Shown piece by piece: positions 25,897 through 35,314 of a stretch of 64,000 bases of DNA (its first letter is position 1; every line of letters starts with the position of its first letter). Under the pieces are notes generated by a model, which did no database searches, had not been told where the DNA came from, and saw nothing but the letters and a program-made list of their open reading frames with translations. This DNA comes from Phymorhynchus buccinoides. Lineage: Eukaryota; Mollusca; Gastropoda; Neogastropoda; Raphitomidae. Location of the stretch: positions 60,361,276 to 60,425,275 of the forward strand of contig CM065689.1 of NCBI GenBank assembly GCA_017654935.2, read 5' to 3'. A program made the translations under genes and the position numbers.

Positions 25897-26662
25897 GTCA
25901 AGGTCAGGTCAGATCTTCAGGGCAGCCAAGCCTCGCTGCCTCTTGATGTGCCCTTTCTTTTGATTGTTCTTTATAGTGATTTTGTTTTGTAATTAGATTG
26001 GCATAGCTGTGACGCTGTTTTGAGCAATCATTGTCGTCTTAATCATAATTGTATTTGAAAACATTAATTTTGGGGTCACTATCTAGGAGGTTTTTGAAAT
26101 GGTTAATGTTGGAAGCAAGTTTAGTTTGTGCAGGGAGATTGTTCCAGTGCTGGGTGACTCTATTAGAAAAGAAGTTTTTTTCTCATATTAGTTCTACTGT
26201 ATTGGGTTAGTATTTTTAGATCACTGTTACGGGTTCTCAAATCATTAGACATTTGAAACAAATGCTTGTTAGTTTTGTTAGGGTTATTCAAAATTTTATA
26301 TACAGTTATCAAATCTCCCCTTACTCTTCTAAATTTTAAGGATGGTAAACTTAACTTATGAAGTCTGTCCCCATATTCCAAATTTTGTATTGATTTTATT
26401 AATTTGGTTGCTCGCCTTTGTACCCTTTCAATTTGTGTAGATTGTCTTTTAAGAAAAGGGTTCCAAATTAGATTTCCATACTCAAGATGAGGTCTTACTA
26501 AACTTTTATATAGGTTCAAAAAAACTTCTGTATTTAATTCCATAAAACTTCTTCTAATTAAACCCAATATTCTATTGGCCTTGTTTACTGCTGTTGTAAT
26601 GTGTTTATCAAATTTGAGTTTAAAATCAAATATGACTCCTAAGTCTTTTTCATCTGAACAGG
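25897..26662 (-). pseudogene. 5'-truncated LINE inserted in the FLYWCH zinc finger
   Basis: Minus-strand LINE ORF2 C-terminus: DEKDLGVIFDFKLKFD, SLVRPHLEYGNLIWNP, RVQRRATKLIK, LPSLKFRRVRGDLI, then after a frameshift near 26163-26190 HWNNLPAQTKLASN and a stop. A short 3' untranslated tail follows (reading GGGCACATCAAGAGGC on the minus strand). The insertion is flanked by TTGCAACCTG (25887-25896) and TTGAACCTG (26663-26671), a target duplication differing by one base. Only the last 250 or so codons are present, so the copy cannot move itself. It is more diverged from the 23264-24195 copy in its tail than in its coding blocks. Confidence 0.85.
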
Positions 26663-26795
26663 TTGAACCTGTCCTATATTCTGTACACCTCCAGAAGACT
26701 TTGTCATCCACTTTGCGATTGACTGTGTATAAACAATTCTGTATCTTCAGATATCTGGTGTTGCCTCTCCCAGGTACATAGACAGCCATCTCCAT
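26663..26795 (-). pseudogene. FLYWCH zinc finger, N-terminal half of the MULE relic
   Basis: On the minus strand the frame reads YLKIQNCLYTVNRK, then DDKVFWRCTEYRTG, the first half of a FLYWCH domain with its Leu-Tyr, Trp and first Cys. It then runs in frame into the LINE. Removing the LINE and one duplicated target copy restores the expected YRTG-C-K-A-A-A sequence. The rest of the finger and the transposase are at 25245-25896. FLYWCH fingers occur at the N-terminus of many animal MULE transposases. Confidence 0.8.
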
Positions 26796-27696
26796 TAGAC
26801 GTGCATAACAGAAACTGATTTCAAAACAGAAATCGAAAAGGATGAAATACGTATATTGAACCCAGGCAAAGAGAACTCACCTTCAGTCTACAAAAAAAAA
26901 CCACCCGCAGTCTTCGCCAAAACAGATCGTGCATTAAAAACAACTCACACTCTATTTTGTGTTAACAGGTCACACTCGTACAAACCCTGTCTGATTAGAC
27001 CGAGCGGTACAGGTACCTAGATGACCCAAACCGGATTTAGATTGAACGGGAATTAGACGCATTGGGAATAGATCCGGCGGGATTAGACCCAGTGGGATTA
27101 GATCCACTGGGCCGCCCCCAACGTCACGACCAGTCCTGATCGAGTCATATGAGGCAGTCGCATAACTGCATAGTTTGTCTCCATCTAAAGAGAAGGCGTG
27201 TGCCGTCTCTTTACTAATGGCTGCCAAATCGTTTGCACGAATTTTCGCAATACAATCCTTTTCTTTACTTTAAAACAAAAAATTGTTGTTACCGTTTATC
27301 CCTAAACCTGGGAGTTTTCGCATCACAAACAAAGGAAATAGCTCCATTTTTGTTTTATTGCACTTCAAAAAAAAGAAGCGTGTGACCTCCACCCACCCCA
27401 TCCAAAATGACTTCTCTCTCCGGCATTCTCCGCCAAGGAGGAATCAGTCAGTCGCCGTTTTGACGGTTTTTGATTTATAGGAAACCAGAGCAAAGTGTGA
27501 GTGTTCCGATCCTTGAAAAGGCTGTCTTTCTTTCTGGTGATCTCGACGTTGTTTTTCTTGCAAAAACTCATCCGGTCAGGGTCTTTTTCACCTTTAAGCC
27601 AGTTTCAAAAGCAATCACAAGTGTGATGTACACTGCAAGTCAGTCTCCCAATGAACTTTCTGATATAATACATCAGCTTTTCCACGGAGTTCAGTT
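26796..27696. other. Low-copy sequence with a short GGGATTAGA repeat
   Basis: About 900 bases without a supportable gene. Around 27045-27112 a degenerate 17-18 bp motif of the form GGGATTAGAYCC recurs four times. The other open frames are short and lack recognisable motifs. Confidence 0.4.
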
Positions 27697-28684
27697 TATG
27701 GCATTCCAAACGTCAAACAATTATTTGCATGATTTTTAGTGGTAAAATGAGGCACTTTCCTCATTCTGTGCACAGAATTCATTCTGTGGTGCACACAATT
27801 TATTCTGTAGCACAGAATTCATTCTGTGGCACATACAATTCACTCTGTAGGACATAATTCATTCTGTACGACAGAAACTTCATTTCTGTGGCACACACAA
27901 TTCATTCTGTAGGACATAATTCATTTATGTGGCACACACAATTCATTCTGTACGACAGAATTCATTCTGTGGCACACACAATTCATTCTGTAGGACAGAA
28001 TTCATTCTGTAGGACAGAATTCATTCTATAAGACACATATTTCATTATGTGCACCAAATTTATTCTGTGAGATACACATTTCATTTTGTGCGCAGAATGA
28101 ATTCTGTCCTACAGAATAAATTCTGTACTAACAGAATTCATTCTGTCGGAAACAACAATTCATTCTATGGAGAACGAGGCTCATTCGCATACAAAGTGAC
28201 GTCACGGGTGTTAGACATTGACCTACTAAGCTCCTCAAGGGAGCCTCGTTCTCCATAGAATGAATTGTTTTTCCCACAGAATTCATTCTATAGGACAGAA
28301 TTCATTCTATAGGACATAATTTATTCTGTAGGATAGAATTCATTCTGTACGACAGAATTCATTCTGTGGGATAACAGAATTCATTATGTGCACAAAATTT
28401 ATTCTGTGGGACACAGAATTCATTCTGCGCACAAAATGAAATGTGTATCCCACAGAATAAATTTTGAGCACAGAATGAATTCTGTCCTACAGAATGAATT
28501 GTGTGTCCCACAGAATGAATTGTGTGTGCCACAGAAATGAATTCTGTCCTACAGAATGAATTCTGTCCTACAGAATGAATTGTGTGCAACCACAGAATGA
28601 ATTCTGTGCACAGAATGAGGAAAATGCCTCATTTTACCACTAAAAATCGTTGCAAATAATTGTTTTGACGTTTGGAATGCCATA
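27697..28684. mobile_element. 988-bp near-perfect palindromic foldback element
   Basis: The two ends are inverted copies over at least 90 bases at about 95% identity. The left end starts TATGGCATTCCAAACGTC and the right end finishes GACGTTTGGAATGCCATA. The arms are made of short units rich in GAATTCATTCTGT and ACAGAATGAATTC. They converge on an exactly matching 29-bp stem (28154-28182 with 28241-28269) around a 58-base loop. The arms could fold into one hairpin of roughly 480 bp. No target duplication is clear at the edges. Short repeat-peptide frames inside it are artefacts. Confidence 0.9.
28196..28205. promoter_or_regulatory. CRE-like palindrome in the loop of the foldback element
   Basis: GTGACGTCAC is a perfect 10-bp palindrome matching the CREB/ATF consensus TGACGTCA. 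It sits in the unpaired centre of the 1-kb palindrome, 2 kb upstream of the SASS6 start. Whether it is used is unknown. Confidence 0.35.
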
Positions 28685-28783
28685 GGTTTTAGCAAAGACA
28701 CTCAGTAGAAAATATAGTAAGCTCCTTGGTTTTTATATGGGTGGCTCAAAATATGATAAAAAAATTAGACCAGTTCAGGTAGT

Positions 28784-29475
28784 TAACTGGCTTTAATATA
28801 CCAGTTAAAAAGTATTTTAACTGTCTTTTCTTATTCCAGTCATGGATGCTATAATTAATTATTATGTAGTGTCCATGTTCCAGTTAAGTAGTTAACTGAT
28901 ATAATCAACTTCCGCTTCCGGCAAAAGAAAAGTCAGTGAACTGTTAATTGGAATAAGAAAATGTCACTTAACAGTTAAGTGGCATTTTGTCAAGAAAACC
29001 AACTCCTTAACTGTTTTTTGTAACACAAAATCCCATTGGATGTACTGCAGAATCAGCAATCTTTTCCCATTTACACTGTGAAAGAGTTAGCAGTAATACC
29101 TGTTCAATATCATTTTTTTTTATTTATTGCAATTTTTTTTTTTTTATCGTCGGATTGGACCTGCAGTACCTCCAGGATCTGCCCAGAGCTTTGAATGATG
29201 GTTGGTTGATATGTTCATCCCATATGTGCTGTTTTGCAACCGAGTGGACGTAAAACCTGACATTTCAAACGCCGACCAATTACAATACGTGTGCAAAACC
29301 TTCAGAAAATAATCGCTCTCAGACGGAAAAGCAGCTTAGCAGTTAAGTTGATATTTCGAAATGTCAGTTAACTAGTTAACTGAAATCGCTTATTAACTGG
29401 TATAAGCGATTTCCGCTTCCGGTAAAACAAAGTCAGTTAACCGTTAACTGAATTAGACAAGAAAGCCAGTTAAGG
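28784..29475. promoter_or_regulatory. Cluster of TAACTG/CAGTTA motifs upstream of SASS6
   Basis: By eye I count about 14 copies of TAACTG or its complement in under 700 bp, far above chance. They lie partly in two diverged direct copies of a CTTCCGCTTCCGG-containing segment (about 28880-29010 and 29360-29485). TAACTG fits the animal MYB recognition element (YAACKG). The cluster ends about 0.7 kb before the SASS6 start codon. It could be regulatory or simply a decayed repeat. Confidence 0.35.
29382..29413. other. Perfect 12-bp stem-loop
   Basis: GAAATCGCTTAT pairs exactly with ATAAGCGATTTC around an eight-base loop. It lies inside the second copy of the TAACTG-rich segment. Confidence 0.6.
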
Positions 29476-29485
29476 AAAGTAGTTA

Positions 29486-30198
29486 ACTAAAAAACACCTA
29501 ACAACTGTATTTTAATATCGATTCTTTAAAAATTTCATTCTGAACCATCACTCATAGTTTTAGCTCCGTGGCTTTATCTCTTGTCAATCCCAATCATACT
29601 TTTCGCATAACCGGGGCGCGGGCGAATCAAATTCCAGACATGTCCGGGCATGAAGTGTTGGCACATATTTTTTTTATTGGCCGTGTTGGGAAAATGTTTT
29701 GGTGCTTGGTTTTTAATTTAAAGTAAGCTTTAAAGTAAATGTGTGATAGACGGCTCAAAATCTCCAAATTTAAGCCCCAAGAGCTTTGCACTCGAACTTC
29801 CGGTTGAATATCATGGTGATGGTGGTTCCAGTCTGCATTGAACTTGGGTTCGAACTGTCAAATCCACTTTCAAGACTTTGTGTTTAAAACTGTCGATGTA
29901 TGAGCACACACCCTAGGTGTAGATATCAGAGTGTAGTAGTTCTATTACTGAAAGTTCACACAGCGATTTATTAAGCCATTGTGTGCTGTTGGAAAACAAA
30001 CTTTTAAAGAACTGAGAGTGAGAGCTCTTCTCTAGACCTGTGTCAGTGTGTTCACACGCAGACAGTGTGACTGTGAGTGTGAATAACACTAGGCCTAACA
30101 CTACAACAGTTGGCTGAGTGAAGACAGGGCGATAGGCCTACACAGTCACGTACACAGAACTTCTACCACTCCAGAACTGACCAGCTAAACGTGTTAAG
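29486..30198 (+). promoter_or_regulatory. SASS6: Proximal 5' flank and presumed 5' UTR of SASS6
   Basis: About 700 bases before the start codon lack repeats or coding sequence. The transcription start cannot be placed from sequence alone. The start codon context is AAGATGG, a good match to the animal initiation consensus. Confidence 0.4.
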
Positions 30199-30260
30199 AT
30201 GGACGAGCTTTACGCAAAGCGCTTGCCAGTGGTGATTAAATCACAGGACAAGGAAGACAG
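30199..30260 (+). CDS. SASS6: SAS-6 exon 1 (head domain N-terminus)
   Basis: This exon begins spindle assembly abnormal protein 6, the building block of the ninefold centriole cartwheel. It encodes MDELYAKRLPVVIKSQ, then DKED, and splits an Arg codon at the donor AG|GTAATA. This aligns with the start of animal SAS-6 proteins (a Pro, Val, Lys pattern followed by an acidic pair and Arg), where it forms the first strand of the XRCC4-like globular head. The start was chosen because of the initiation context, the absence of an upstream in-frame Met nearby and the downstream join. It joins in frame to the exon at 32539. The exon is 62 nt. I am confident because eight further exons follow in the order of the SAS-6 protein on the same strand. 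Confidence 0.82.
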
Positions 30261-30297
30261 GTAATAATATAGTTTTAAGTTTATAACTAATTGTGAT

Positions 30298-30326
30298 AAA
30301 AGGGCCTGCTACTAGCAGGCCCTTTT
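30298..30326. other. Perfect 13-bp hairpin at the start of intron 1
   Basis: AAAAGGGCCTGCT pairs exactly with AGCAGGCCCTTTT around a three-base ACT loop, 38 bases after the exon 1 donor. Its closeness to the splice donor is notable. A role is not evident. Confidence 0.7.
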
Positions 30327-30897
30327 ATAGCAGTGCTGGTGCTACATAGTACATGTACTGATGTAGCGTTGTTGAGAGCAGTTCACACATGACCGAGCAA
30401 TTCCACACAAAGACTAAGAGACCCGCTTTACCTCTTTATTCTCTTCGTACTATCACATCAAATCTGGGCTTTTTCTCTGTTGGGAGTCGTGGCACTGGCT
30501 GAGCTTTCTCACGCACATAGCCGCTCTTCCACAATTACACTATCGAATCGCGTCAGAGAAACAGTTCACATGCTTCCCATCATCACATTGTTCCGATGTC
30601 CATTCACTCGGCACGTGCACGGACATTCTAAGCATTCTAACTTCGCCCTTCGATCACATACATCTTCCATGATACATATGATTCGGAATCTGAATGCGAT
30701 GCGATTTTGACGATTGTGAACTGTGTGGTCATGATATTCCTTGATTATTTCATGTAATTGGTTCTACTTGAGTAATACTGTATAGTTAGCGAAAATGGCT
30801 AGAATTATTTTTAGACTGAAATATTTTACGTGAATCATCACTCACGTGACACATTCGCAATCGTTATCCCCATGACGTTTTTGATGATTCGTTATTG
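30327..30897. other. Intron 1 sequence, no feature seen
   Basis: About 570 bases of ordinary intronic sequence. A 76-codon open frame at 30480 has no recognisable motif and is not supported. Confidence 0.4.
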
Positions 30898-31141
30898 GCT
30901 CCTGTTGCAGCCAAAATAGTCGCTCGTTAAAATAAATCGCCCGGCTACTATGAGAATGTGTATTTGCGACATTGAGCATGAACCACAAATTTCACTTTTT
31001 TCTAGGGTTAGGGATAGGGTTAGGGTTAGGTAAATGGTTCAAGTAAAGAAAGAGTTAAATTTGTGGTTGTCGCAAATAAACACTCTCATAGTAGCGGGCG
31101 AATTATTTGAACGAGCGACTATTTTGACTGCGACAGCGCCG
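30898..31141. mobile_element. Foldback element with a TTAGGG-repeat core
   Basis: Arms of about 85 bp are inverted copies. CAAAATAGTCGCTCGTT, CTACTATGAGA and ATTTGCGAC on the left match the complement of GTCGCAAAT, TCTCATAGTAG and AACGAGCGACTATTTTG on the right. Between them lies TAGGGTTAGGGATAGGG followed by TTAGGGTTAGG, a short run of the metazoan telomere motif. The element sits in SASS6 intron 1. Confidence 0.8.
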
Positions 31142-31153
31142 GCTTAAGTCACT

Positions 31154-32062
31154 AACTGACCAAGTGTCAAACCATATGTTTTTGGCATGGATTTCGCTCC
31201 AGATGGCTGGAGTGCCTGTGCCAATTACTGACCAAGTGTCAAACCATATGTTTTTGGCATGGATTTCGCTTCAGATGGCTGGAGTGCCTGCGCCAATTAC
31301 TGACCAAGTGTCAAATCATGTTTTTGGCATGGATTTCGCTCCAGATGGCTGGAGTGCCTGCGCCAATTACTGACCAAGTGTCAAATCATATGTTTTTGGC
31401 ATGGATTTCGCTCCAGATGGCTGGAGTGCCTGCGCCAATTACTGACCAAGTGTCAAATCATGTTTTTGGCATGGATTTCGCTCCAGATGGCTGGAGTGCC
31501 TGCGCCAATTACTGACCAAGTGTCAAATCATATGTTTTTGGCATGGATTTCGCTTCAGATGGCTGGAGTGCCTGCGCCAATTACTGACCAAGTGTCAAAT
31601 CATATGTTTTTGGCATGGATTTCGCTACAGATGGCTGGAGTGCCTGTGCCAATTACTGACCAAGTGTCAAATCATATGTTTTTGGCATGGATTTCGCTAC
31701 AGATGGCTGGAGTGCCTGCGCCAATTACTGACCAAGTGTCAAATCATATGTTTTTGGCATGGATTTCGCTCCAGATGGCTGGAGTGCCTGCGCCAATTAC
31801 TGACCAAGTGTCAAATCATATGTTTTTGGCATGGATTTCGCTACAGATGGCTGGAGTGCCTGCGCCAATTATTAATGACCAACTCTTGATCCAGTGGACA
31901 AAAATCATGTTGTTTGCAATGGATTTCGATTTTTTTTTTCCAGATGGCTGGAAGGATAGTGCTTGTGCCAATTACTGACCCAAGTGTCAAATACATAATG
32001 TTTTGGCCATCACCATTGGATTTCCGCTTCAGATGGCCTGGATAGGGCCTGCGCCAATTACG
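31154..32062 (+). repeat. 72-bp tandem repeat in SASS6 intron 1
   Basis: About twelve units contain CATATGTTTTTGGCATGG, ATTTCGCTCCAGATGGCTGG and GCCAATTACTGACCAAG. Most units are 72 bp, so they stay in frame and give a repeated MFLAWISLQMAGVP peptide. Two-base-shorter units break the frame. The last two or three units are degraded by small insertions. This peptide is not related to SAS-6 and I do not consider it coding. Confidence 0.93.
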
Positions 32063-32538
32063 CGTAGTGTATGAGAGACGCATTGTTTACACCTTGTAAA
32101 GTTATGCAATGCCGCCCTTCGGTTCAGTGTATTGGCGGTAAATTAATGTGCGCCTGTTTTGGCGACATCGCCAATCATAGAGCACGACTCGTGGATGAGA
32201 GGAAGGAGAGAGAGAGACTGAATCCCGACGTAGAGAAAGAGGGTAGACCGAGGCGTTTTTACTTGGGAGAGTGTCCTTTCAATTAGATTTTTTTTCATCA
32301 GGTCACAAATTATGTTATAACATACGTAATTCAGTCATCCTAAAATTGTTTTGTAAGCACTAAACCTTGCATGGTCTTTTTTTTTCCTTCTAGATCTACA
32401 ACTACATGACCGTAAACTTATGGACTAAGCTTGCATGTCATGGTGTTTACATTCAAAATTGTTTCAATCACATAAAACACAAAAAGTCCAACAACTCCCC
32501 CCTCCCCCCTCCCCCCCCCCTTTTTTTTTTTCCTTCAG
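32063..32538. other. Remainder of SASS6 intron 1
   Basis: Ordinary intronic sequence ending in C-rich and T-rich runs (about 32495-32531), which form the polypyrimidine tract of the exon 2 acceptor. Confidence 0.5.
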
Positions 32539-32600
32539 AAAAGCATCCATTCATCTGAGAATGGTAGCTGCAGACAGTGACAAGTCCACTGACGAAAAAG
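32539..32600 (+). CDS. SASS6: SAS-6 exon 2 (head domain)
   Basis: The acceptor is a long T run ending CCTTCAG and the donor is AAAG|GTAAGA. The exon completes the Arg codon from exon 1 and reads KASIHLRMVAADSDK, then STDEK. It corresponds to the second strand of the SAS-6 globular head and the loop leading to the PISA motif, where vertebrate proteins have an RRVSIRM segment. As assembled the 62-nt exon leaves a single base in the last codon, which does not match exon 3 beginning GAG for ELLVRLT. One surplus A in the final A run would restore the phase. This agrees with other one-base errors in the gene. Confidence 0.85.
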
Positions 32601-33084
32601 GTAAGAATAAATCATGATCGACATGGTGACATCACCACCGCTGTTTACTGATTTAGAGTTCAGGCACATTGTTGTAGCCAATTAAATTTAAAAATGCTGT
32701 TTATAAATATTGAAATGAATAAGGGGACTCCCTCCACCAAAGTTATTTTTGACAACCCCGCCCAGCATATTACGGGCAACAGCCATAGGGAATGTTGCCT
32801 CCCTTATTCATTTCACTATCTCCTCCTATTCCTATTCTGCTGTTTACATTGTACTTAACAGGATCTGTTCAACATTGGAATAACTTGTAAAACCAACTTA
32901 CATCAATTTGATTTAAATAGTTTAAAGAAAAAAATTTAATGTGATTTTTAACTATTTTAGTATTTATACTTTAAAATCTTAGGAAATGAATGCAACTTTT
33001 GTTCTGTTTCTGTTATAGAACTAGAAGTGAAGATTAGCGTTGAATCTGTTTAAACAATCTTTCTGTTGTTTTTGTTGTTGACTT
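32601..33084. other. SASS6 intron 2, first part
   Basis: AT-rich intronic sequence with no recognised feature. Confidence 0.45.
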
Positions 33085-33530
33085 TATGGCTGTTTTGTTT
33101 TTAAAGTGATGATTATGAATGATATGATAATTGACATGGATGCAGTGATGTACCGAGGATCGAAAAGTGATGGGACAAACTGTCCTGAGATAAGAGAAAT
33201 AATGGGACAATGTCCTGGCTCTTGCAGATATCGATAAGACAATGTGTGCCAGTGTTAAAATGTAACCAGACATTATGGCTGTTTTGTTTTTAAAGAACAA
33301 AATATGACATGATTCATTTTTAACAGGATGCAATGGCCTGAGGATTCGGAAAGTGATGGGACATCAAACTGTGGATAAGGAGGAGGATCAATGGGAAAAC
33401 AATGTGCTGGTTCGTGCTGACGGACGACAGAGTGTGCCAGTGTTCTTCCTGTACACCAGACTATGGTCTGACAGAGAAGAACAAAATATGAACATTTTTC
33501 ATGGTTTATTTATAGGTCAAGCTGGCCTTG
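33085..33530 (+). pseudogene. Two decayed tandem copies of the exon 3 region
   Basis: A segment of about 190 bp is present in two diverged tandem copies (about 33085-33273 and 33274-33530). They share AAAGTGATGGGAC and GTGTGCCAGTGTT and are followed by the true exon 3. The second copy still shows GCTGGTTCGTGCTGACG, GACGACAGAG and TTCTTCCTGTACACC. This gives VLVR, a D-G-R stretch and FFLYT in its open frame, clearly related to exon 3, where SAS-6 has LLVRLT-DDRD-FFLYT. The first copy is more degraded. They are tandem duplicates of exon 3 with flanking intron that have lost coding capacity. Confidence 0.65.
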
Positions 33531-33581
33531 GAGACCGGGGGGGGCCTGGGGACAATCACTGATGGAATGGTTTTGTTTCAG

Positions 33582-33669
33582 GAGCTGCTGGTTCGGCTGA
33601 CGTTACGACAGAGATCTGTTCTTCCTCCTACACCCTGTGCCTAGGGGAGGAGACTTCCGACTTCCACAG
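33582..33669 (+). CDS. SASS6: SAS-6 exon 3 (PISA motif, first half), frameshifted as assembled
   Basis: The acceptor is TTTGTTTCAG and the donor CACAG|GTAACT. The exon encodes ELLVRLT, then in shifted frames YDRDLFF and YTLCLGEE, then DFH. Together these match the SAS-6 PISA segment (vertebrate DLVIRLTDDTD-PFFLY and SEEDF). No single frame is open across the 88 bases. At least two one-base changes are needed, after ACG and around CCTCCTAC, and one continuous frame runs into TAG. The decayed copy at 33400-33460 preserves GACGGACGACAGAG and CTGTACACC, which supports the intended frame. Assembly error is the simplest explanation. A disabled paralogue is the alternative. Confidence 0.75.
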
Positions 33670-34429
33670 GTAACTGCACAGATGAGGGAGGTCACTTTTG
33701 AGTGCCAGGTAGTTTTGTAGACTGTTGGGCTAAGTAATGTGTAAGTCACTGTATGCTTTTCCATTCCCCCCAAATATTTGTGTGATGCCTTTGTAAAGTG
33801 CGATTAGCCCACTAAAGATTAATTATTACTTTTTCTGTTTTTTGACGTTCTTGGTTGTCCTTTGCATCTCAACCAACAAGAGGGGAATAACTATTTTTTG
33901 AGAGCACATGCGTTCCTTTAAGTTTTAACACGGGTAAGTCACTGACATAAGCTCTAAGAATAGACAAAACACGTGGCAGGGTACTTGGCAATTTAGTTTC
34001 TTTGTCATTTGGTATGGAGTGAAGTGTGATGTACTGGACGAATGTTATTCGCCCATGGGGCTAGCAGAGTTCATTTGGATGCTCGGACCTGTCGCCCAAT
34101 CCACTGGGTTACAGACCATGTAGCAAACATTTGCACCTGACAATTTTTTTAAAATCTCAAAAGATGCACATTAGCAACCCCCCAATCGACAAAAGTAGCA
34201 ATTGACCCCCCCCCCTCTTCCATTTCTCGGTACTTTCCATTTTGTCAGTGTTGCCTTTCTTACTGCAGGTTGAGCACTTAAACCTGTATCGTTTTCGAAT
34301 TGAACGTTAATTTTCATCCATTTAAACAATTAAAAATAATGCATTCAATACCACATAAACAGAAAAAGAGATGCATTCGCTGATAGTAGAATAATGATAA
34401 AGGCAAGACATACAGACATACAGATAGAG
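33670..34429. other. SASS6 intron 3, first part
   Basis: Ordinary intronic sequence with a short C run near 34207-34216. No gene or repeat was recognised. Confidence 0.4.
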
Positions 34430-34668
34430 TAAACTATCAGGTGACCCTCCACACATATTGAGACATTCAACCATTACATAAAGATAGAGTAAACTATCAG
34501 GTGACCCTCCACACATATTGAAAAAGGACCCCCAATTCACCCAACCCCCATTTTTTTAAAAACATAAAGATAGAGTAAACTATCAGTTGACCCTCCACAC
34601 ATGAGACATTCAACCATTACATAAAGATAAACTATCAGGTGACCCTCCACACATATTGAGACATTCAT
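34430..34668 (+). repeat. 60-bp tandem repeat in intron 3
   Basis: Four irregular units contain GATAGAGTAAACTATCAG, GTGACCCTCCACACAT and TTGAGACATTCAACC. Unit length varies because of short internal insertions and deletions. Confidence 0.85.
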
Positions 34669-35206
34669 TGTTTTGTGCTTTGATTCTGAACCACTGATTA
34701 CTTACTAAGATAGAATTGTTTGTTTTCTTCCTCCTGGCTAAAGGACTCCAGGGATCATCCCAACAGCCGAAGCAGCTGAACACTATGGTAAACCAGATCA
34801 TCAAGCTAGGGATGAGAAAACATTACTTTGTGTGACTCCCAATTTTTTATTTTATTACCCCCAAACACGCCATGTGGGCATAAGCCACACTCCAACTTTG
34901 GAGGATGCTACGAATTAACATTGCTGCGAGCACCTATAAATCCAGTTAATCTTTTTCGAAAAAGTTTTGACTTTGTCTGTTGGTCTGTCCTCTGTGGTTT
35001 GTATAACAAACAGAATTCAATTATCACCATGGGCGCTCGTTTAAAGAACCTTCCATCCCCCTGTTCCAGTTCCTTGGTTAGTTTTCAGTTTTGCACTGAA
35101 TGTAAATTATGACTATGGAAACTGGATTTAAGGCTTGTTTTTCAAATGATTATTATATAGATTAGTGTTTGTGTTTGTGTGTGTTGTGTGTGTATGGTGT
35201 GCATCC
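34669..35206. other. SASS6 intron 3, last part
   Basis: Intronic sequence ending in a GT-rich stretch just before exon 4. A 94-codon open frame at 34828 is unsupported. Confidence 0.4.
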
Positions 35207-35314
35207 TTAAGGTGCAGCAGCAAGGTCCTGTTGGTTGGACTTTGCCTCCTTTCCCCAGAAGTTCATGGACCTTCTCAACATGTGTCTGACAGAGGAGCAC
35301 AGAGACAACCCTAA
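35207..35314 (+). CDS. SASS6: SAS-6 exon 4 (PISA motif, second half)
   Basis: The exon encodes LKVQQQG, then after one-base shifts DFASFPQKFMDLL and NMCLTEEHRDNPK, ending at the donor CCCTAA|GTCAGT with two bases of a Lys codon. It matches SAS-6 around LKFQQGLLVDF and FPQKFIDLL. Between QQQG and DFASF the sequence GGTCCTGTTGGTTGG has one extra C and one extra G relative to a G-L-L-V reading. The acceptor is uncertain: TTAAG at 35207-35211 would start the exon at 35212, but LK aligns with family sequence, so the true junction may lie a few bases upstream in a damaged TGCAG-like site. The last 56 bases of this exon with the following intron are the founder unit of the array at 35259-41665. Confidence 0.82.
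   Translation, partial: LRCSSKVLLVGLCLLSPEVHGPSQHVSDRGAQRQP

Noticed and set aside
28359..28589. 76-residue repeat peptide frame in the palindrome
   Set aside because: It is made of the short ACAGAATGAATT units of the foldback arm.
31164..31978. 172-residue MFLAWISLQMAG repeat frame
   Set aside because: It is a 72-bp tandem repeat in an intron, interrupted by 70-bp units, with no similarity to SAS-6 or a known repeat domain.
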